From: Haliscomenobacter sp.
GTDB lineage: Bacteria; Bacteroidota; Bacteroidia; Chitinophagales; Saprospiraceae
NCBI GenBank assembly: GCA_016713275.1
Contig: JADJPL010000023.1
Coordinates: forward strand, 7,501 to 71,061
DNA length: 63,561 nucleotides
Reading direction: 5' to 3'
Shown here in pieces: positions 18,082 to 27,738 of the stretch (its first letter is position 1; every line of letters starts with the position of its first letter). Below the pieces are notes generated by a model. That model did no database searches and was not told where the DNA came from. It was given only the letters and a program-made list of their open reading frames with translations. Made by a program: the position numbers and the translations under genes.

Positions 18082-19581
18082 ATGATCGAAACCCTCACTC
18101 CGGGCTTAATCCTCGGCCTTATTCTGGCATATTTCCTGATGCTTATCGGAATTTCCTATTTCACCGGAAAAAAGAGCGACAGCGAATCGTTTTTTCTGGC
18201 TGGCCGCAATGCCCCCTGGCTATTGGTGGCTATCGGAATGATCGGCACCTCTATTTCCGGGGTCACCTTTATTTCCACCCCGGGGGTTGTCGGAGGGGAA
18301 GGATTGAACAAAGATTTTTCCTACCTGCAAGTCGTTCTGGGCTACCTGGTTGGGTATTTTCTGATCGGGACGGTGTTGATGCCCTTGTATTACCGCATGC
18401 GTTTGACAACCATCTACACCTACCTGGAGTCCAGATTTGGGGTATTATCCTATAAAACGGGGTCGGCCTATTTCCTGCTTTCCCGTACGATCGGCGCGGC
18501 GTTCCGGCTCTTCCTGGCATCGTCGGTGCTGCATGAGTTTGTCATTGGGCCGTTTGGGCTTCCTTTCTGGGCCACCGTATTGATCACCATTGGGCTGATC
18601 TGGACCTACACCTTCAAGGGCGGAATGAATACCATTATCTATACCGATACGCTGCAGACGTTTTTTTTGCTGGCAGCGCTGGTGCTCACCATTGTAACGG
18701 TTGGCAATACCATGCAGTTAGGTTTCGGGGAGATCTTTACGACCGTAAGGGACAGCGAATATTCCCAGGCGTTCTTCTTTAAAGGCGGCTGGAGCGACCC
18801 CAACAACTTTTTCAAGCAGTTTCTTAGCGGCGCCTTGATCACGCTGACCATGTCGGGGCTCGATCAAGACATCATGCAGAAAAACCTGTCCTGCCGCAAC
18901 CTGAAAGAAGCCCAGAAAAACATGTTTGTGTTCTCCATCATCATGGTCCTCACCAACGTCCTTTTTCTCACCCTGGGCGCCATGCTGTACATTTACATTG
19001 GTCAGACCGGTTTTGAAGCGCCCGCACAAACCGACCTGGTCTACCCCACCCTGGCGCTAACCCACTTTGCGCCAATCGTAGGCATCTTTTTCATCCTGGG
19101 GATCACGGCGGCCACGTATGCCAGTTCAGACTCGGCCCTGGCAGCGCTCACCACGGCCTTCTGCGTCGATTTTTTGAACTTCCAGAAATGGGACGCGCCG
19201 GAGTCCGTCAAACGCAAACGCCGCACGCAGGTCCATCTCGGATTTTCTTTGCTGCTGTTCGTCATCATCGTCATTTTCAAACAGCTCAATAATCAAGCGG
19301 TGCTCAGCGCGCTGTTTACCGCAGCCGGGTACACGTATGGGCCGCTGCTCGGGCTTTTTGCGTTCGGAATTCTCACCCGCAGGCAGGTAATCGACCGTTG
19401 GGTGCTGCTGGTTTGTATCGCCGCGCCCATCCTGACCTATGTCCTGGACAAAAATTCCAAGGAGTGGTTTGCCGGATTTACCTTTGGATTCCTGGTTTTG
19501 TTTCTGAACGGAGTCATCACCTTCGTAGGGCTATGGGCAATTTCCCGGCCAAAGCATTCGCAAATAGCGGTTAATGCGTAA
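18082..19581 (+). CDS. Sodium:solute symporter (SSS family)
   Basis: 499 residues with about 13 membrane helices. SDSESFFLAGRNAPWLLVAIGMIGTSISG matches the first SSS block, and TYTFKGGMNTIIYTDTLQ and the FILGITAATYASSDSALAALTTAF Na+ site are also seen. This family carries sugars, amino acids or organic acids with Na+; the substrate here cannot be inferred. It is 57 bases downstream of lspA and 26 bases upstream of fabH, so it may be read through. Confidence 0.92.
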   Translation: MIETLTPGLILGLILAYFLMLIGISYFTGKKSDSESFFLAGRNAPWLLVAIGMIGTSISGVTFISTPGVVGGEGLNKDFSYLQVVLGYLVGYFLIGTVLMPLYYRMRLTTIYTYLESRFGVLSYKTGSAYFLLSRTIGAAFRLFLASSVLHEFVIGPFGLPFWATVLITIGLIWTYTFKGGMNTIIYTDTLQTFFLLAALVLTIVTVGNTMQLGFGEIFTTVRDSEYSQAFFFKGGWSDPNNFFKQFLSGALITLTMSGLDQDIMQKNLSCRNLKEAQKNMFVFSIIMVLTNVLFLTLGAMLYIYIGQTGFEAPAQTDLVYPTLALTHFAPIVGIFFILGITAATYASSDSALAALTTAFCVDFLNFQKWDAPESVKRKRRTQVHLGFSLLLFVIIVIFKQLNNQAVLSALFTAAGYTYGPLLGLFAFGILTRRQVIDRWVLLVCIAAPILTYVLDKNSKEWFAGFTFGFLVLFLNGVITFVGLWAISRPKHSQIAVNA

Positions 19582-19607
19582 TTTCGCGCCCGAAAAAGGA
19601 AAATCGC

Positions 19608-20612
19608 ATGATGGAAAAAACGTATGCAGCCATTACGGGCGTTCAGGGATGGACGCCGGACTACGTCCTGACCAATAAGGAATTGGAAGGCATGGTGGCC
19701 ACCACCGACGAATGGATCACCTCCCGAACCGGTATCCGCGAACGCCGGATACTCAAAGGCAAAGACCTGGGCACCTCGGTGAGGGGCATTGAGGCCGTCA
19801 ATGCATTGCTCGCAAAAACCGATACCGACCCTCTGGACATCGACCTGTTGATTTGCGCTACGGTTACCCCCGACATGATGTTCCCAGATACCGGCAACCT
19901 GATCGGCCACGCTACGGGGCTAAAGAATGCCTACTGTTTTGATCTGAGCGCCGCCTGCTCTGGCTTTTTATACGCACTGACCACCGGGGCCAAATTCATC
20001 GAATCCGGAACGCACAAGAAAGTAATTGTCGTTGGCGCCGATAAGATGTCGTCTATCCTGGATTATACCGATCGCACGACGTGCGTATTGTTCGGCGATG
20101 GCGCGGGCGCCGTGTTGCTCGAACCCACGTCCGAACCATTTGGCGTTATGGACACTTTATTGAAAAGCGACGGCGCGGGCGCCCAGTACCTCCATCAGAA
20201 AGCCGGGGGATCCATGCGGCCGGCCACCATTGAAACGATCATCAACCGGGAACATTTCGTATACCAAAACGGGAAACCCGTGTTTAAAGCCGCCGTTTCG
20301 GGCATGACCGATGTGGTAAAACAGGTAATGGAACGCAATGACATGAGCATTTCGGACGTCGCTTGGCTGACGCCGCACCAGGCCAACCAGCGGATCATCG
20401 AATCGGTGGCTTCCATGACGGGTTTCCCTATGGAGCGGGTCATGGTCAACATCCACCGCTATGGAAACACCACTGCAGCAACACTGCCCTTGTGTCTTTC
20501 CGATTACGAGCCCCAACTGCGCAAAGGCGACAACCTGATCCTGACGGCTTTCGGAGGGGGGTTCACCTGGGGCGCGGTTTATGTTAAGTGGGCATACGAC
20601 GGGAAGGGATAA
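19608..20612 (+). CDS. fabH: 3-oxoacyl-[acyl-carrier-protein] synthase III
   Basis: 334-residue KAS III, which starts fatty acid synthesis by condensing an acyl-CoA with malonyl-ACP. The catalytic triad is Cys117 (SAACSGF), His257 (TPHQANQ) and Asn287 (YGNTTA). TTDEWITSRTGIRERR and FGGGFTWGAVYV are family blocks. Two Met codons open the gene; the first (19608) is used. It begins the fabH-efp-accB-accC cluster seen in many Bacteroidota. Confidence 0.96.
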   Translation: MMEKTYAAITGVQGWTPDYVLTNKELEGMVATTDEWITSRTGIRERRILKGKDLGTSVRGIEAVNALLAKTDTDPLDIDLLICATVTPDMMFPDTGNLIGHATGLKNAYCFDLSAACSGFLYALTTGAKFIESGTHKKVIVVGADKMSSILDYTDRTTCVLFGDGAGAVLLEPTSEPFGVMDTLLKSDGAGAQYLHQKAGGSMRPATIETIINREHFVYQNGKPVFKAAVSGMTDVVKQVMERNDMSISDVAWLTPHQANQRIIESVASMTGFPMERVMVNIHRYGNTTAATLPLCLSDYEPQLRKGDNLILTAFGGGFTWGAVYVKWAYDGKG

Positions 20613-20629
20613 TATCCCCGGATTATTTT

Positions 20630-20637
20630 TAATTTTG
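20630..20637 (+). promoter_or_regulatory. -7 box upstream of efp
   Basis: TAATTTTG matches TAnnTTTG and lies 35 bases before the efp ATG in the 60-base spacer after fabH. No -33 TTTG at the right spacing. It suggests efp-accB-accC can be transcribed independently of fabH. Confidence 0.45.
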
Positions 20638-20672
20638 CACTTCCATTTAACCCTACATAATCAAATTTTCCA

Positions 20673-21239
20673 ATGGCAACCACCGCAGACATTCGCAACG
20701 GCCTTTGCATCGAACTGAACGACGATATTTTGTCTATTGTGGAATTCCAGCATTCGCAGGTAGGCCGCGGCGCCGCATTTGTGCGCACCCGCCTGAAAAG
20801 CATGACGACCGGAAGGGTTCAGGAAATGACCTTTCCTTCAGGCCACAAAATCAACGAAGTGCGTATTGAACGCAGAAAATTCCAATTCCTCTACTCTGAT
20901 GAGATGGGCTACCATTTTATGAATAACGAAACCTACGACCAGGTCATGCTGGAGGAAGCGATGATCGACAACCCCAAGCTGCTAAAAGAAGGAATGGAAG
21001 TAGACATTCTGTTTCATGCTGCCAAAGAAATCGCGCTCACGCTGGAAATGCCGCAATGGGTCATCATGCAAGTGACCTATACGGAGCCTGGCCTAAAGGG
21101 AGACACTGCCACCAACACCCTCAAGCCCGCTGTGGTGGAAACCGGAGCGGAAGTCCGGGTTCCCTTGTTTGTCAATCAGGGCGATTTTATTAAGATTGAT
21201 TGCAGAACCGGCGCTTACCTCGAGCGTGCAAAAGCTTAA
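20673..21239 (+). CDS. efp: Translation elongation factor P
   Basis: 188 residues, normal EF-P length with three beta domains. FVRTRLKSMTTGRVQEMTF and RRKFQFLYSDEMGYHFMNNETYDQ are signatures, and the C-terminal KIDCRTGAYLERA matches the family domain III ending. The loop that reaches the peptidyl-transferase centre reads QVGRGAAF with Arg32 where E. coli-type proteins have a modifiable Lys (PGKGQAF). Arg at this tip is known in EF-P rhamnosylated by EarP. It rescues ribosomes stalled on proline runs, which fits the Pro-rich proteins in the window. accB follows after 2 bases. Confidence 0.96.
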   Translation: MATTADIRNGLCIELNDDILSIVEFQHSQVGRGAAFVRTRLKSMTTGRVQEMTFPSGHKINEVRIERRKFQFLYSDEMGYHFMNNETYDQVMLEEAMIDNPKLLKEGMEVDILFHAAKEIALTLEMPQWVIMQVTYTEPGLKGDTATNTLKPAVVETGAEVRVPLFVNQGDFIKIDCRTGAYLERAKA

Positions 21240-21241
21240 TT

Positions 21242-21781
21242 ATGGACTTTAAGGAAATCCAAGAACTGCTCCGGCTTATTTCCAAGCTTGAGCTGACCGA
21301 ATTCAAACTCAAAGAAGGCGAATTCGAACTATCAGTAAGAACAAAGCATTTTTCCTCTTCCAAACAGGGCGTTGCGCCGGTTCCTGTCCCTGCGCCGGTG
21401 TTGCCGGTGGCTGCGGTTCCTGCGCCCAGCTTGGTTCCGCCCGTTGCCGCCCCCGCCGATGCCGGCCCGGCGCCTGCTGCCCCAGCCCCTCCGGCCCCAA
21501 AAGGGGCGCCTGAATCGCCCGCAAGCGACGACAGCCAATACCTGATGATCAAATCGCCTATCGTCGGTACCTTCTACCGCTCGCCTTCTCCCGACAAGCC
21601 GGCTTACGTCAAGGTTGGCGACAAAATTGAAGCCGGCGCCGTCGTGTGTATCGTCGAAGCAATGAAACTGTTCAACGAAATCGAATCCGACATCAGCGGC
21701 CGCATAGTCAAGGTGCTCGTGGATGACGCCCAGCCGGTGGAATACGATCAGGTCCTTTTCCTGGTCGATCCCAAAGGGTAA
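21242..21781 (+). CDS. accB: Biotin carboxyl carrier protein of acetyl-CoA carboxylase
   Basis: 179 residues. The N-terminal MDFKEIQELLRLISKLELTEFKLKEG is the usual AccB helix region. A Pro/Ala/Val linker (about 44-94) leads to the biotinyl domain with the EAMKLF motif, where Lys142 carries biotin, and the SPIVGTFYRSPSP block. The start at 21242 gives the conserved N-terminus; the upstream frame overlaps efp. It acts with AccC, whose gene follows after 13 bases. Confidence 0.96.
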   Translation: MDFKEIQELLRLISKLELTEFKLKEGEFELSVRTKHFSSSKQGVAPVPVPAPVLPVAAVPAPSLVPPVAAPADAGPAPAAPAPPAPKGAPESPASDDSQYLMIKSPIVGTFYRSPSPDKPAYVKVGDKIEAGAVVCIVEAMKLFNEIESDISGRIVKVLVDDAQPVEYDQVLFLVDPKG

Positions 21782-21794
21782 ATAAAACCAGGTT

Positions 21795-23135
21795 ATGTTC
21801 AACAAAATTCTTATCGCCAATCGCGGCGAGATTGCCCTGCGCGTCATTCGCACCTGCCGGGAAATGGGGATCAAAACCGTAGCAGTTTATTCCACTGCAG
21901 ATCGGGAAAGCCTGCACGTCCGGTTTGCGGATGAAGCCGTTTGCATCGGCCCGCCTCAATCCTCCGAATCCTATCTCAGTATTCCCCGGATCATGGCGGC
22001 GGTGGAAATTACCAACGCCGATGCCATCCATCCCGGATACGGCTTTCTTGCTGAAAATGCCGACTTCGCCGAAGTCTGCTCCGAATACGGGATCAAATTC
22101 ATCGGCCCGACTCCGGACCAGATCCGCAAAATGGGCGACAAGATCACGGCCAAGGAAACCATGATCAAGGCCAAAGTGCCCGTTATTCCCGGCTCCGACG
22201 GGCTTATCCGCGACACCAAGCACGGGAAGAAAATCGCTTCCGATATCGGATACCCCGTCATCCTCAAAGCCACTGCTGGAGGCGGGGGCAAGGGGATGCG
22301 CGCCGTTTGGGATGAAAAGGATTTTGAAACTGCCTGGAATATGGCCCGTCAGGAAGCCAAAGCCGCTTTCGGCAACGATGGCATCTATGTGGAAAAATTA
22401 ATCGAAGAGCCCCGGCACATCGAAATCCAGGTGGCTGGCGACCAGTTTGGCAAGGTCATTCACCTCTCCGAACGCGACTGCTCCATCCAGCGCCGGCACC
22501 AAAAACTCGTAGAGGAAACCCCTTCCCCATTCATGACTCCCGAACTTCGGGACGCCATGGGCCAAGCCGCTATTCTCGCCGCAGAAGCCATTAACTATGA
22601 AGGGGTAGGTACCGTTGAATTCCTCGTGGATAAATACCGGAATTTCTACTTCATGGAAATGAACACCCGGATCCAGGTGGAACACCCCGTTACCGAGGAG
22701 GTAACCGACCACGACCTCATCAAGGAGATGGTCAAAATTGCCGCCGGCGAACGTCTGCAAAGCGGAAACCTGTTCCCTACCGGCCACGCCATTGAATGCC
22801 GGATCAACGCGGAAGACGTCTACAACGGCTTCCGCCCAAGCCCGGGCAAGATCACCTCGTTCCATAGTTCCAAAGGCCATGGCGTACGCGTTGACACCCA
22901 TGTATACGCGGGCTATACCATCCCGCCTTACTACGATTCCATGATTGCCAAAATCATTTGCCGCGCCCCTACCCGCAACGAATGCATTACCAAAATGGAG
23001 CGCGCGCTGGATGAGTTCATCATTGAGGGCATCAATACCACGGTGCCGTTTCACCAGAAGCTCATGAAGGACGAAAACTTCAGGAATGGGGACTTCCATA
23101 CCGGGTTCCTGAACAACTTCAACATGAAGGACTAA
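21795..23135 (+). CDS. accC: Acetyl-CoA carboxylase, biotin carboxylase subunit
   Basis: A 446-residue ATP-grasp enzyme that carboxylates biotin on AccB. Visible are KILIANRGEIALRVIR, the glycine-rich AGGGGKGMR ATP loop, HLSERDCSIQRRHQKLVEE, and EMNTRIQVEHPVTEEV with the catalytic Glu/Asn/Arg. It ends the fabH-efp-accB-accC cluster. The ABC exporter gene follows 18 bases later on the same strand. Confidence 0.97.
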   Translation: MFNKILIANRGEIALRVIRTCREMGIKTVAVYSTADRESLHVRFADEAVCIGPPQSSESYLSIPRIMAAVEITNADAIHPGYGFLAENADFAEVCSEYGIKFIGPTPDQIRKMGDKITAKETMIKAKVPVIPGSDGLIRDTKHGKKIASDIGYPVILKATAGGGGKGMRAVWDEKDFETAWNMARQEAKAAFGNDGIYVEKLIEEPRHIEIQVAGDQFGKVIHLSERDCSIQRRHQKLVEETPSPFMTPELRDAMGQAAILAAEAINYEGVGTVEFLVDKYRNFYFMEMNTRIQVEHPVTEEVTDHDLIKEMVKIAAGERLQSGNLFPTGHAIECRINAEDVYNGFRPSPGKITSFHSSKGHGVRVDTHVYAGYTIPPYYDSMIAKIICRAPTRNECITKMERALDEFIIEGINTTVPFHQKLMKDENFRNGDFHTGFLNNFNMKD

Positions 23136-23153
23136 ATAGGCATTGCCTGCCCT

Positions 23154-24976
23154 ATGATCAACCGGAGTTTTTGGCGCCTTTTGGGGTACCTGAAGGCATA
23201 CCGGGCCAACGTCGCCCTCAGCATCCTGAGCAATGTCCTCATGGCGCTGTTTACGGTATTGAGCATTCCGCTGATCAGTCCTTTCCTCGAAATCATCTTC
23301 CAGACAGAGGTCGTCCCCATCGACAAGCCGGAGGTGGGTCTCAGCGTTCAAAGCGCAGAACGGTATTTCAACTACTACCTCACCCAACTGATCCTCACCC
23401 AGGGCCGGGACAAAGCCCTGCTCTTTGTTTGCGGATCCATCCTGGTGATTTTCTTCGCCAAAAACCTCTTCCGCTACCTGGCCATGTTTTTTATGGCCCC
23501 AACCCGCAATGGCATCACCCGGGACGTACGGCAGCAACTTTTCGACAAACTGCTCGTGCTTCCCCTCGAGTATTTTTCGGAAGAACGCAAAGGGGATATC
23601 ATGTCCCGAATCACAGCGGATGTGCAGGAAATTGAATGGAGTATACTCAACGTGCTGGAGGCGGTGTTCCGGGAACCCATCATTATTGCCCTGAGCCTGC
23701 TGTTCATGATTTTATAAGCCCCTCGCTGACGGGGTTTGTCTTCGTGCTGATAATTTTTACCGCGATTGTCATTGGAGGAATAGGGCGGAGCCTGAAACGC
23801 AGTTCTTCTCAGGTGCAGCACCGGCTGGGGAATATGGTATCCGTCATCGAGGAAGCGCTGGGCGGATTGCGCATCATTAAAGGGTTCAATGCAGCCGGGT
23901 ACCAGCGCGGCAAGTTCGCCGCCGAAAATAATGTCTACCGCCGGACGCTGACGCGCTTGCTGTGGAGGAAGGACCTTTCCTCCCCGCTGTCGGAATTCCT
24001 GGGCATTGCCGTAGTGACCGTGCTGCTATGGTTTGGATCCAGGCAGGTTTTTTCCGGGCAAATGGATGCCGGCGCCTTTTTTTCTTTTCTTTTTGCCTTT
24101 TACAACGTCATCGACCCGGCCAAATCTTTCTCCAAAGCTTTTTACGACATTCAAAAAGGCATTGCCGCTCTGGAGCGGGTGGAAATGATTCTGGATGCTC
24201 CGGTTTCCATCCGGGAAAAGCCCAACGCCGTTCCGCTGCCTTCTTTTGAACGCCAAATCGAATACCGCCACGTGTCCTTTGCCTACCGAAAGGACGATGG
24301 GCCCGTCCTCAAGGACATCAACCTGACCATCCCCAAAGGTAAACTCATTGCTGTCGTAGGCCCTTCCGGAGCAGGCAAATCTACCCTGGCAGACCTGCTG
24401 CCCCGCTTTTTTGACGTAGATGAAGGGGGGATCTTTATCGACGGGCTCGACGTACGGGATATCCGCCTCCACGATGTGCGCGCTCAAATGGGTATTGTCA
24501 CGCAAGAAGCCATCCTGTTTAACGATACCATTTTCAACAATATCGTATTCGGACTGGAAAATATCAGCCCGGAGGCGGTTGAGCAAGCGGCCCGGATCGC
24601 CAACGCCCACGAGTTCATCATGGCGACCGAACACGGATACCACACCAACATCGGCGACCGGGGTTCGAAGCTCAGCGGAGGGCAACGCCAACGACTTACC
24701 ATTGCCCGCGCAATCCTCAAAAATCCGCCCATTCTGATTCTCGACGAAGCCACCTCTTCCCTCGATTCCGAGTCGGAAAAACTCGTTCAGGAGGCCTTGA
24801 TCCATTTAATGAAAGACCGCACGTCGATCGTAATCGCTCACCGGCTGTCGACGATCCAGCATGCGCACGAGATTCTCGTGATGAAAGAAGGCCGGATCAT
24901 TCAACGCGGCGCCCATGCCGAACTCATGGAACAACCCGGGGAATACCAAAAATTAGTCGAGTTACAAGCCTTTTAA
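23154..24976 (+). pseudogene. ABC exporter, MsbA-like fused permease-ATPase (frameshifted)
   Basis: One half-transporter gene split into two frames. Bases 23154-23717 encode the first helices, and the second frame up to 24976 encodes the rest of the membrane domain and the ATPase. The ATPase shows Walker A GPSGAGKST, LSGGQRQRLTIARAIL signature, ILILDEATSSLD Walker B and the IAHRLSTIQHA H-loop. The junction at about 23706-23714 (atgattttataagc) is repaired by one extra T, giving MIFISPSLTG. Family members export lipids (lipid A core) or drugs. It follows accC by 18 bases. The break is either a real mutation or an indel error. Confidence 0.85.
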
Positions 24977-25069
24977 CCTACCTTAACGGATTGGGGTTGG
25001 GATTTCCGCAAATTCCCCGTTAAATTCACCGCTGGAGACCGATTTCAAATCCAACACCATCGCAATATC

Positions 25070-26173
25070 TTGAAAAAAACGGCCTGGATCGGAGTTGTTC
25101 CTCTGCTTTTGTTCCTTGCCCGGCCCGTTGCCGGACAACCCGTCATTTCTTCTTCCCAGCTCCCGTCGAATGGCGACACCTTTTTTCTGGCAGTAGACAA
25201 GATCCCTGCCGGCATTCGCGTTCTGGCGCCCGGCCCCAACCAACGCTGGGATTTCACCAGCCTGATGGCGCCTTTCTCCAGGCAATACGTTTGGCGATCG
25301 GAATCCAAAGGCAAAACCGGAACCCAATACCTGATCACGCAGACCGAATCCCTTTCGGAAGCCCGCTTTCTCCGCTCCAGTACGGAAATCAAGCTCTATG
25401 AAGCGTTCGGGCAGGACCCTTTCGGTTTGAGCCGCAAATCCCGCATGGTTTATTCTCCCGCTTTGCCGATGCTGAAACTCCCGCTTCGCTATCAGGATCG
25501 CAGCATCCACCGCAGCAACCTGACCGTAACCATAGCGGCAGGCGACCTGTCCAATCTCTTTCTGCGCAAGCTTCCTTAACCCGATTCCATCCGGCTGAAG
25601 GTGGCCATCGAACGCCGAACCGACGCCGACGCCTGGGGCAAACTGATCATCCCCGGAGGGATCTACGACGTCGTCCGCCAGAAACAAACCGAAACCCGGA
25701 CCATTGTCCTGGAAGCCCGGATAGGTCAGCGCAAATGGCAAAATATAACCGCCATTTCGCCCATGTCCGATTTGTTTCCCAACCCGAATTCCCTCGTCTA
25801 TACCTTTTTCTCCAATAACGCACTGGAACCCATCGCCATCGTAACGGTTGCCCCCAGAGACCAATCCGTAGAAAAAGTAGAATTCCGGGTTACCGACGCC
25901 CAGGAACTCCCCGCGCTTGCTTCCATGAAAGCAGACCTATTCGCGTTCCCCAACCCGGCCATCGTCAATGTCCGGTTTGAGTTCTTCAATTTACCCGCAG
26001 GCGACTACGAGTTGAGCATATACAACCTGCTGGGCGTCCCTCTAATCAAAAAGCGCTACTTCATCTCCGGCAACCGCACAGAAAAACTGGACATTTCCGA
26101 ATTGCGCAAAGGCACGTACCTCTATTCCCTGAAAGACGACCGGGGCAACACCCTCACCACCACAAAAGGCTGA
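25070..26173 (+). pseudogene. Type IX secretion (T9SS) cargo protein with in-frame stop
   Basis: TTG start with a good signal peptide (KKTAWIGVVPLLLFLARPVAGQ). The body has no recognised domain. The last ~75 residues (FAFPNPAIVNVRF...LPAGDYELSIYNLLG...LRKGTYLYSL) form a T9SS type A C-terminal sorting domain, so the protein should cross the outer membrane and be anchored or released. A TAA at 25577-25579 interrupts the frame after 169 codons; both sides are in the same frame. Either a nonsense mutation or a base error. The factor-independent terminator at 26183 follows. Confidence 0.7.
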
Positions 26174-26182
26174 TGGTTATCC

Positions 26183-26201
26183 GCCCTGATCGGGCTTTTT
26201 T
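26183..26201 (+). terminator. Intrinsic terminator after the T9SS cargo gene
   Basis: gccctgatcgggc forms a 4 bp GC stem with a 5-base loop and is followed directly by six T residues. It begins 9 bases after the stop codon. Confidence 0.7.
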
Positions 26202-26282
26202 CAACCGGCATAGGGGGTTCAACCGGTTCGTGGCATCCTGTAAAAGAATGCATCATTCTCCAACCCGAAAAATGGATTTGAC

Positions 26283-26852
26283 ATGAAGAATCTTTTGATC
26301 GCCCTTTTCCTGCTTCTCTTCCTTCAGCCGCTCCTCGCGCAACGGGAAGAAACCCTTTTTGGCCGCAACCACCTGGACCTGACCGGGTTCTGGTATACCA
26401 ACACCAATAACTTTTCCTTCTTTGAGGAAGATACGGAGTACTTCTCCGGCGGAAGCGTGCTCTTTGAATTCAACAAAGACATCCTCCTGGGCTGGGGCTG
26501 GCAGCGGATCTCCGGCGAAGGGAGGCTTCCCAGCGACGGGAGCCGGTTTGATCTCAAGCACAACGGCCTCATGATCGCCTATTCGCCCAACGCGGGCAAG
26601 GTCATCCACCCCCATTTCAGCGTGTATGGCGGATCGGGCCGGTTTGACCTGGTCAACAGCGACCGCGAGCGAATTTTTGCCCTTCAACCTGCTGCAGGGC
26701 TGGAACTGAATGTATTCCGCTGGTTCCGGCTGGGCCTGGAAGGCGGATACCGGTTCATTACCGACATCGACACGCAGGGCGTGAGCAGTTCCGAACTATC
26801 TACCCCGTTTGCCCAGCTTCAGTTCCGCTTCGGCTATTCCTGGTGGGATTAG
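26283..26852 (+). CDS. Hypothetical outer-membrane beta-barrel protein
   Basis: 189 residues. A signal peptide (NLLIALFLLLFLQPLLAQ) is followed by alternating hydrophobic/aromatic strands (HLDLTGFWYTN, GGSVLFEFNKDILLGWGWQRI, FRLGLEGGYRFITD, FAQLQFRFGYSWWD) typical of small outer-membrane porin-like barrels in Bacteroidota. No specific family recognised. It is a single gene between two terminator-like structures. Confidence 0.6.
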   Translation: MKNLLIALFLLLFLQPLLAQREETLFGRNHLDLTGFWYTNTNNFSFFEEDTEYFSGGSVLFEFNKDILLGWGWQRISGEGRLPSDGSRFDLKHNGLMIAYSPNAGKVIHPHFSVYGGSGRFDLVNSDRERIFALQPAAGLELNVFRWFRLGLEGGYRFITDIDTQGVSSSELSTPFAQLQFRFGYSWWD

Positions 26853-26861
26853 CAATGGAAT

Positions 26862-26900
26862 CTGTCTCAAATGACGGTTTTTGCCCCTGGCAGCTAAAAA
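26862..26900. repeat. Partial copy of the MITE-like repeat
   Basis: ctgtctcaaatgacggtttt and the following bases to 26900 match the minus-strand reading of the right arm of the element at 1939-2022 with only a few differences. Only one end is present; the 33 bp palindrome replaces the other half. Confidence 0.5.
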
Positions 26901-26901
26901 A

Positions 26902-26970
26902 TAGTTTCTTTTTTCCATTCCAATAAAAAATTGCAAAGCAATTTTTTATTGGAATGGAAAAAAGAAACTA
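26902..26970. repeat. Perfect 33 bp palindrome with AAA loop
   Basis: Bases 26902-26934 are exactly complementary to 26938-26970, separated by three A residues. The stem begins tagtttcttt and is AT-rich. It sits between convergent genes (the beta-barrel gene and the metal-binding lipoprotein gene) and could serve as a bidirectional terminator. Perfection over 33 bp suggests recent origin. Confidence 0.8.
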
Positions 26971-27013
26971 AAATTTCACACCGGGATCGGCGAACAGGGT
27001 TCAGACCTGTTTT

Positions 27014-27310
27014 TTAGTGGTTATGCCCTTCGTGACCTTCCTCTGAAGACTGGACATCTTCATTTTTCACGTAGTCCATCCCGCACTTCGGGCATTGGCC
27101 AGCCTGGTCGCTCCCGCTGCCCGGGCAATGCATCGGGCAAATATACGCCGAAGTATATTCCGGCCCGGATTCGTCTGCCTTGCTGGCGGGCATCTCCTGC
27201 TTGTCCGTAGAAGCAGCGTTGTGGTTGTGTCCATCGTGCTTTCCCGAGCACGAGATAAAAATTAACATCGACCCCAGAGCAAGGGGGTACATGACTTTCT
27301 TGAAACCCAT
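27014..27310 (-). CDS. Heavy-metal-binding-domain lipoprotein
   Basis: 98 residues from ATG at 27310. The signal peptide ends in the lipobox LIFISC, so it is lipid-anchored. A His-rich stretch (HDGHNH) precedes a heavy-metal-binding domain YICPMHCPG...GQCPKCGMDYV, and the C-terminus GHEGHNH is again His-rich. A copper/silver-binding role in the periplasm or envelope is inferred from its location as the last gene of the efflux locus, downstream of the HMA protein. Confidence 0.85.
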   Translation of the reverse strand: MGFKKVMYPLALGSMLIFISCSGKHDGHNHNAASTDKQEMPASKADESGPEYTSAYICPMHCPGSGSDQAGQCPKCGMDYVKNEDVQSSEEGHEGHNH

Positions 27311-27342
27311 AATCAATTGAATGTTTTAATGAAAAAAAGAAT

Positions 27343-27726
27343 TTAATTTACTTTCATGGGTGCAGGCCGCTCGTATTTGCAGCACCCGTGCAGCTTGTCG
27401 TAGACCTCATCCTTTGCCCGCACGTCATCGGTGTCGTGACCAACCGACGCTACCTTTTCCTTGATCTGCTGAAGATTCGCTTTCTTTTTGTCGAACTGAA
27501 CCGTCAGCATATCCGTAGCAGAATCCCATTCGGCGGAATTCACGCCGGGCAGTTCGCTTAAAGCGGCTTCGATCCGGCGTTCGCACATCCCGCAATTGCC
27601 ATATACTTTTACTTCAGCGGTGGATATGCCTTTAGCCGCTTTACCACTCGTTTTTCCGCCAGACTGTGCCACTGACGGAATACTTAGTCCAAGGACTGCG
27701 ATCAGGATTGCAAAAATCGTTTTCAT
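27343..27726 (-). CDS. Periplasmic heavy-metal-associated (HMA) domain protein
   Basis: 127 residues from ATG at 27726. A signal peptide (KTIFAILIAVLGLSIPSVAQ) leads to a ferredoxin-like HMA domain, AEVKVYGNCGMCERRIEAAL, whose C-x-x-C binds soft metal ions. A C-terminal HGCCKY motif adds possible ligands. It lies 12 bases after the CusB gene and 32 bases before the lipoprotein gene. Confidence 0.87.
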   Translation of the reverse strand: MKTIFAILIAVLGLSIPSVAQSGGKTSGKAAKGISTAEVKVYGNCGMCERRIEAALSELPGVNSAEWDSATDMLTVQFDKKKANLQQIKEKVASVGHDTDDVRAKDEVYDKLHGCCKYERPAPMKVN

Positions 27727-27738
27727 CGTCAAACTTTT

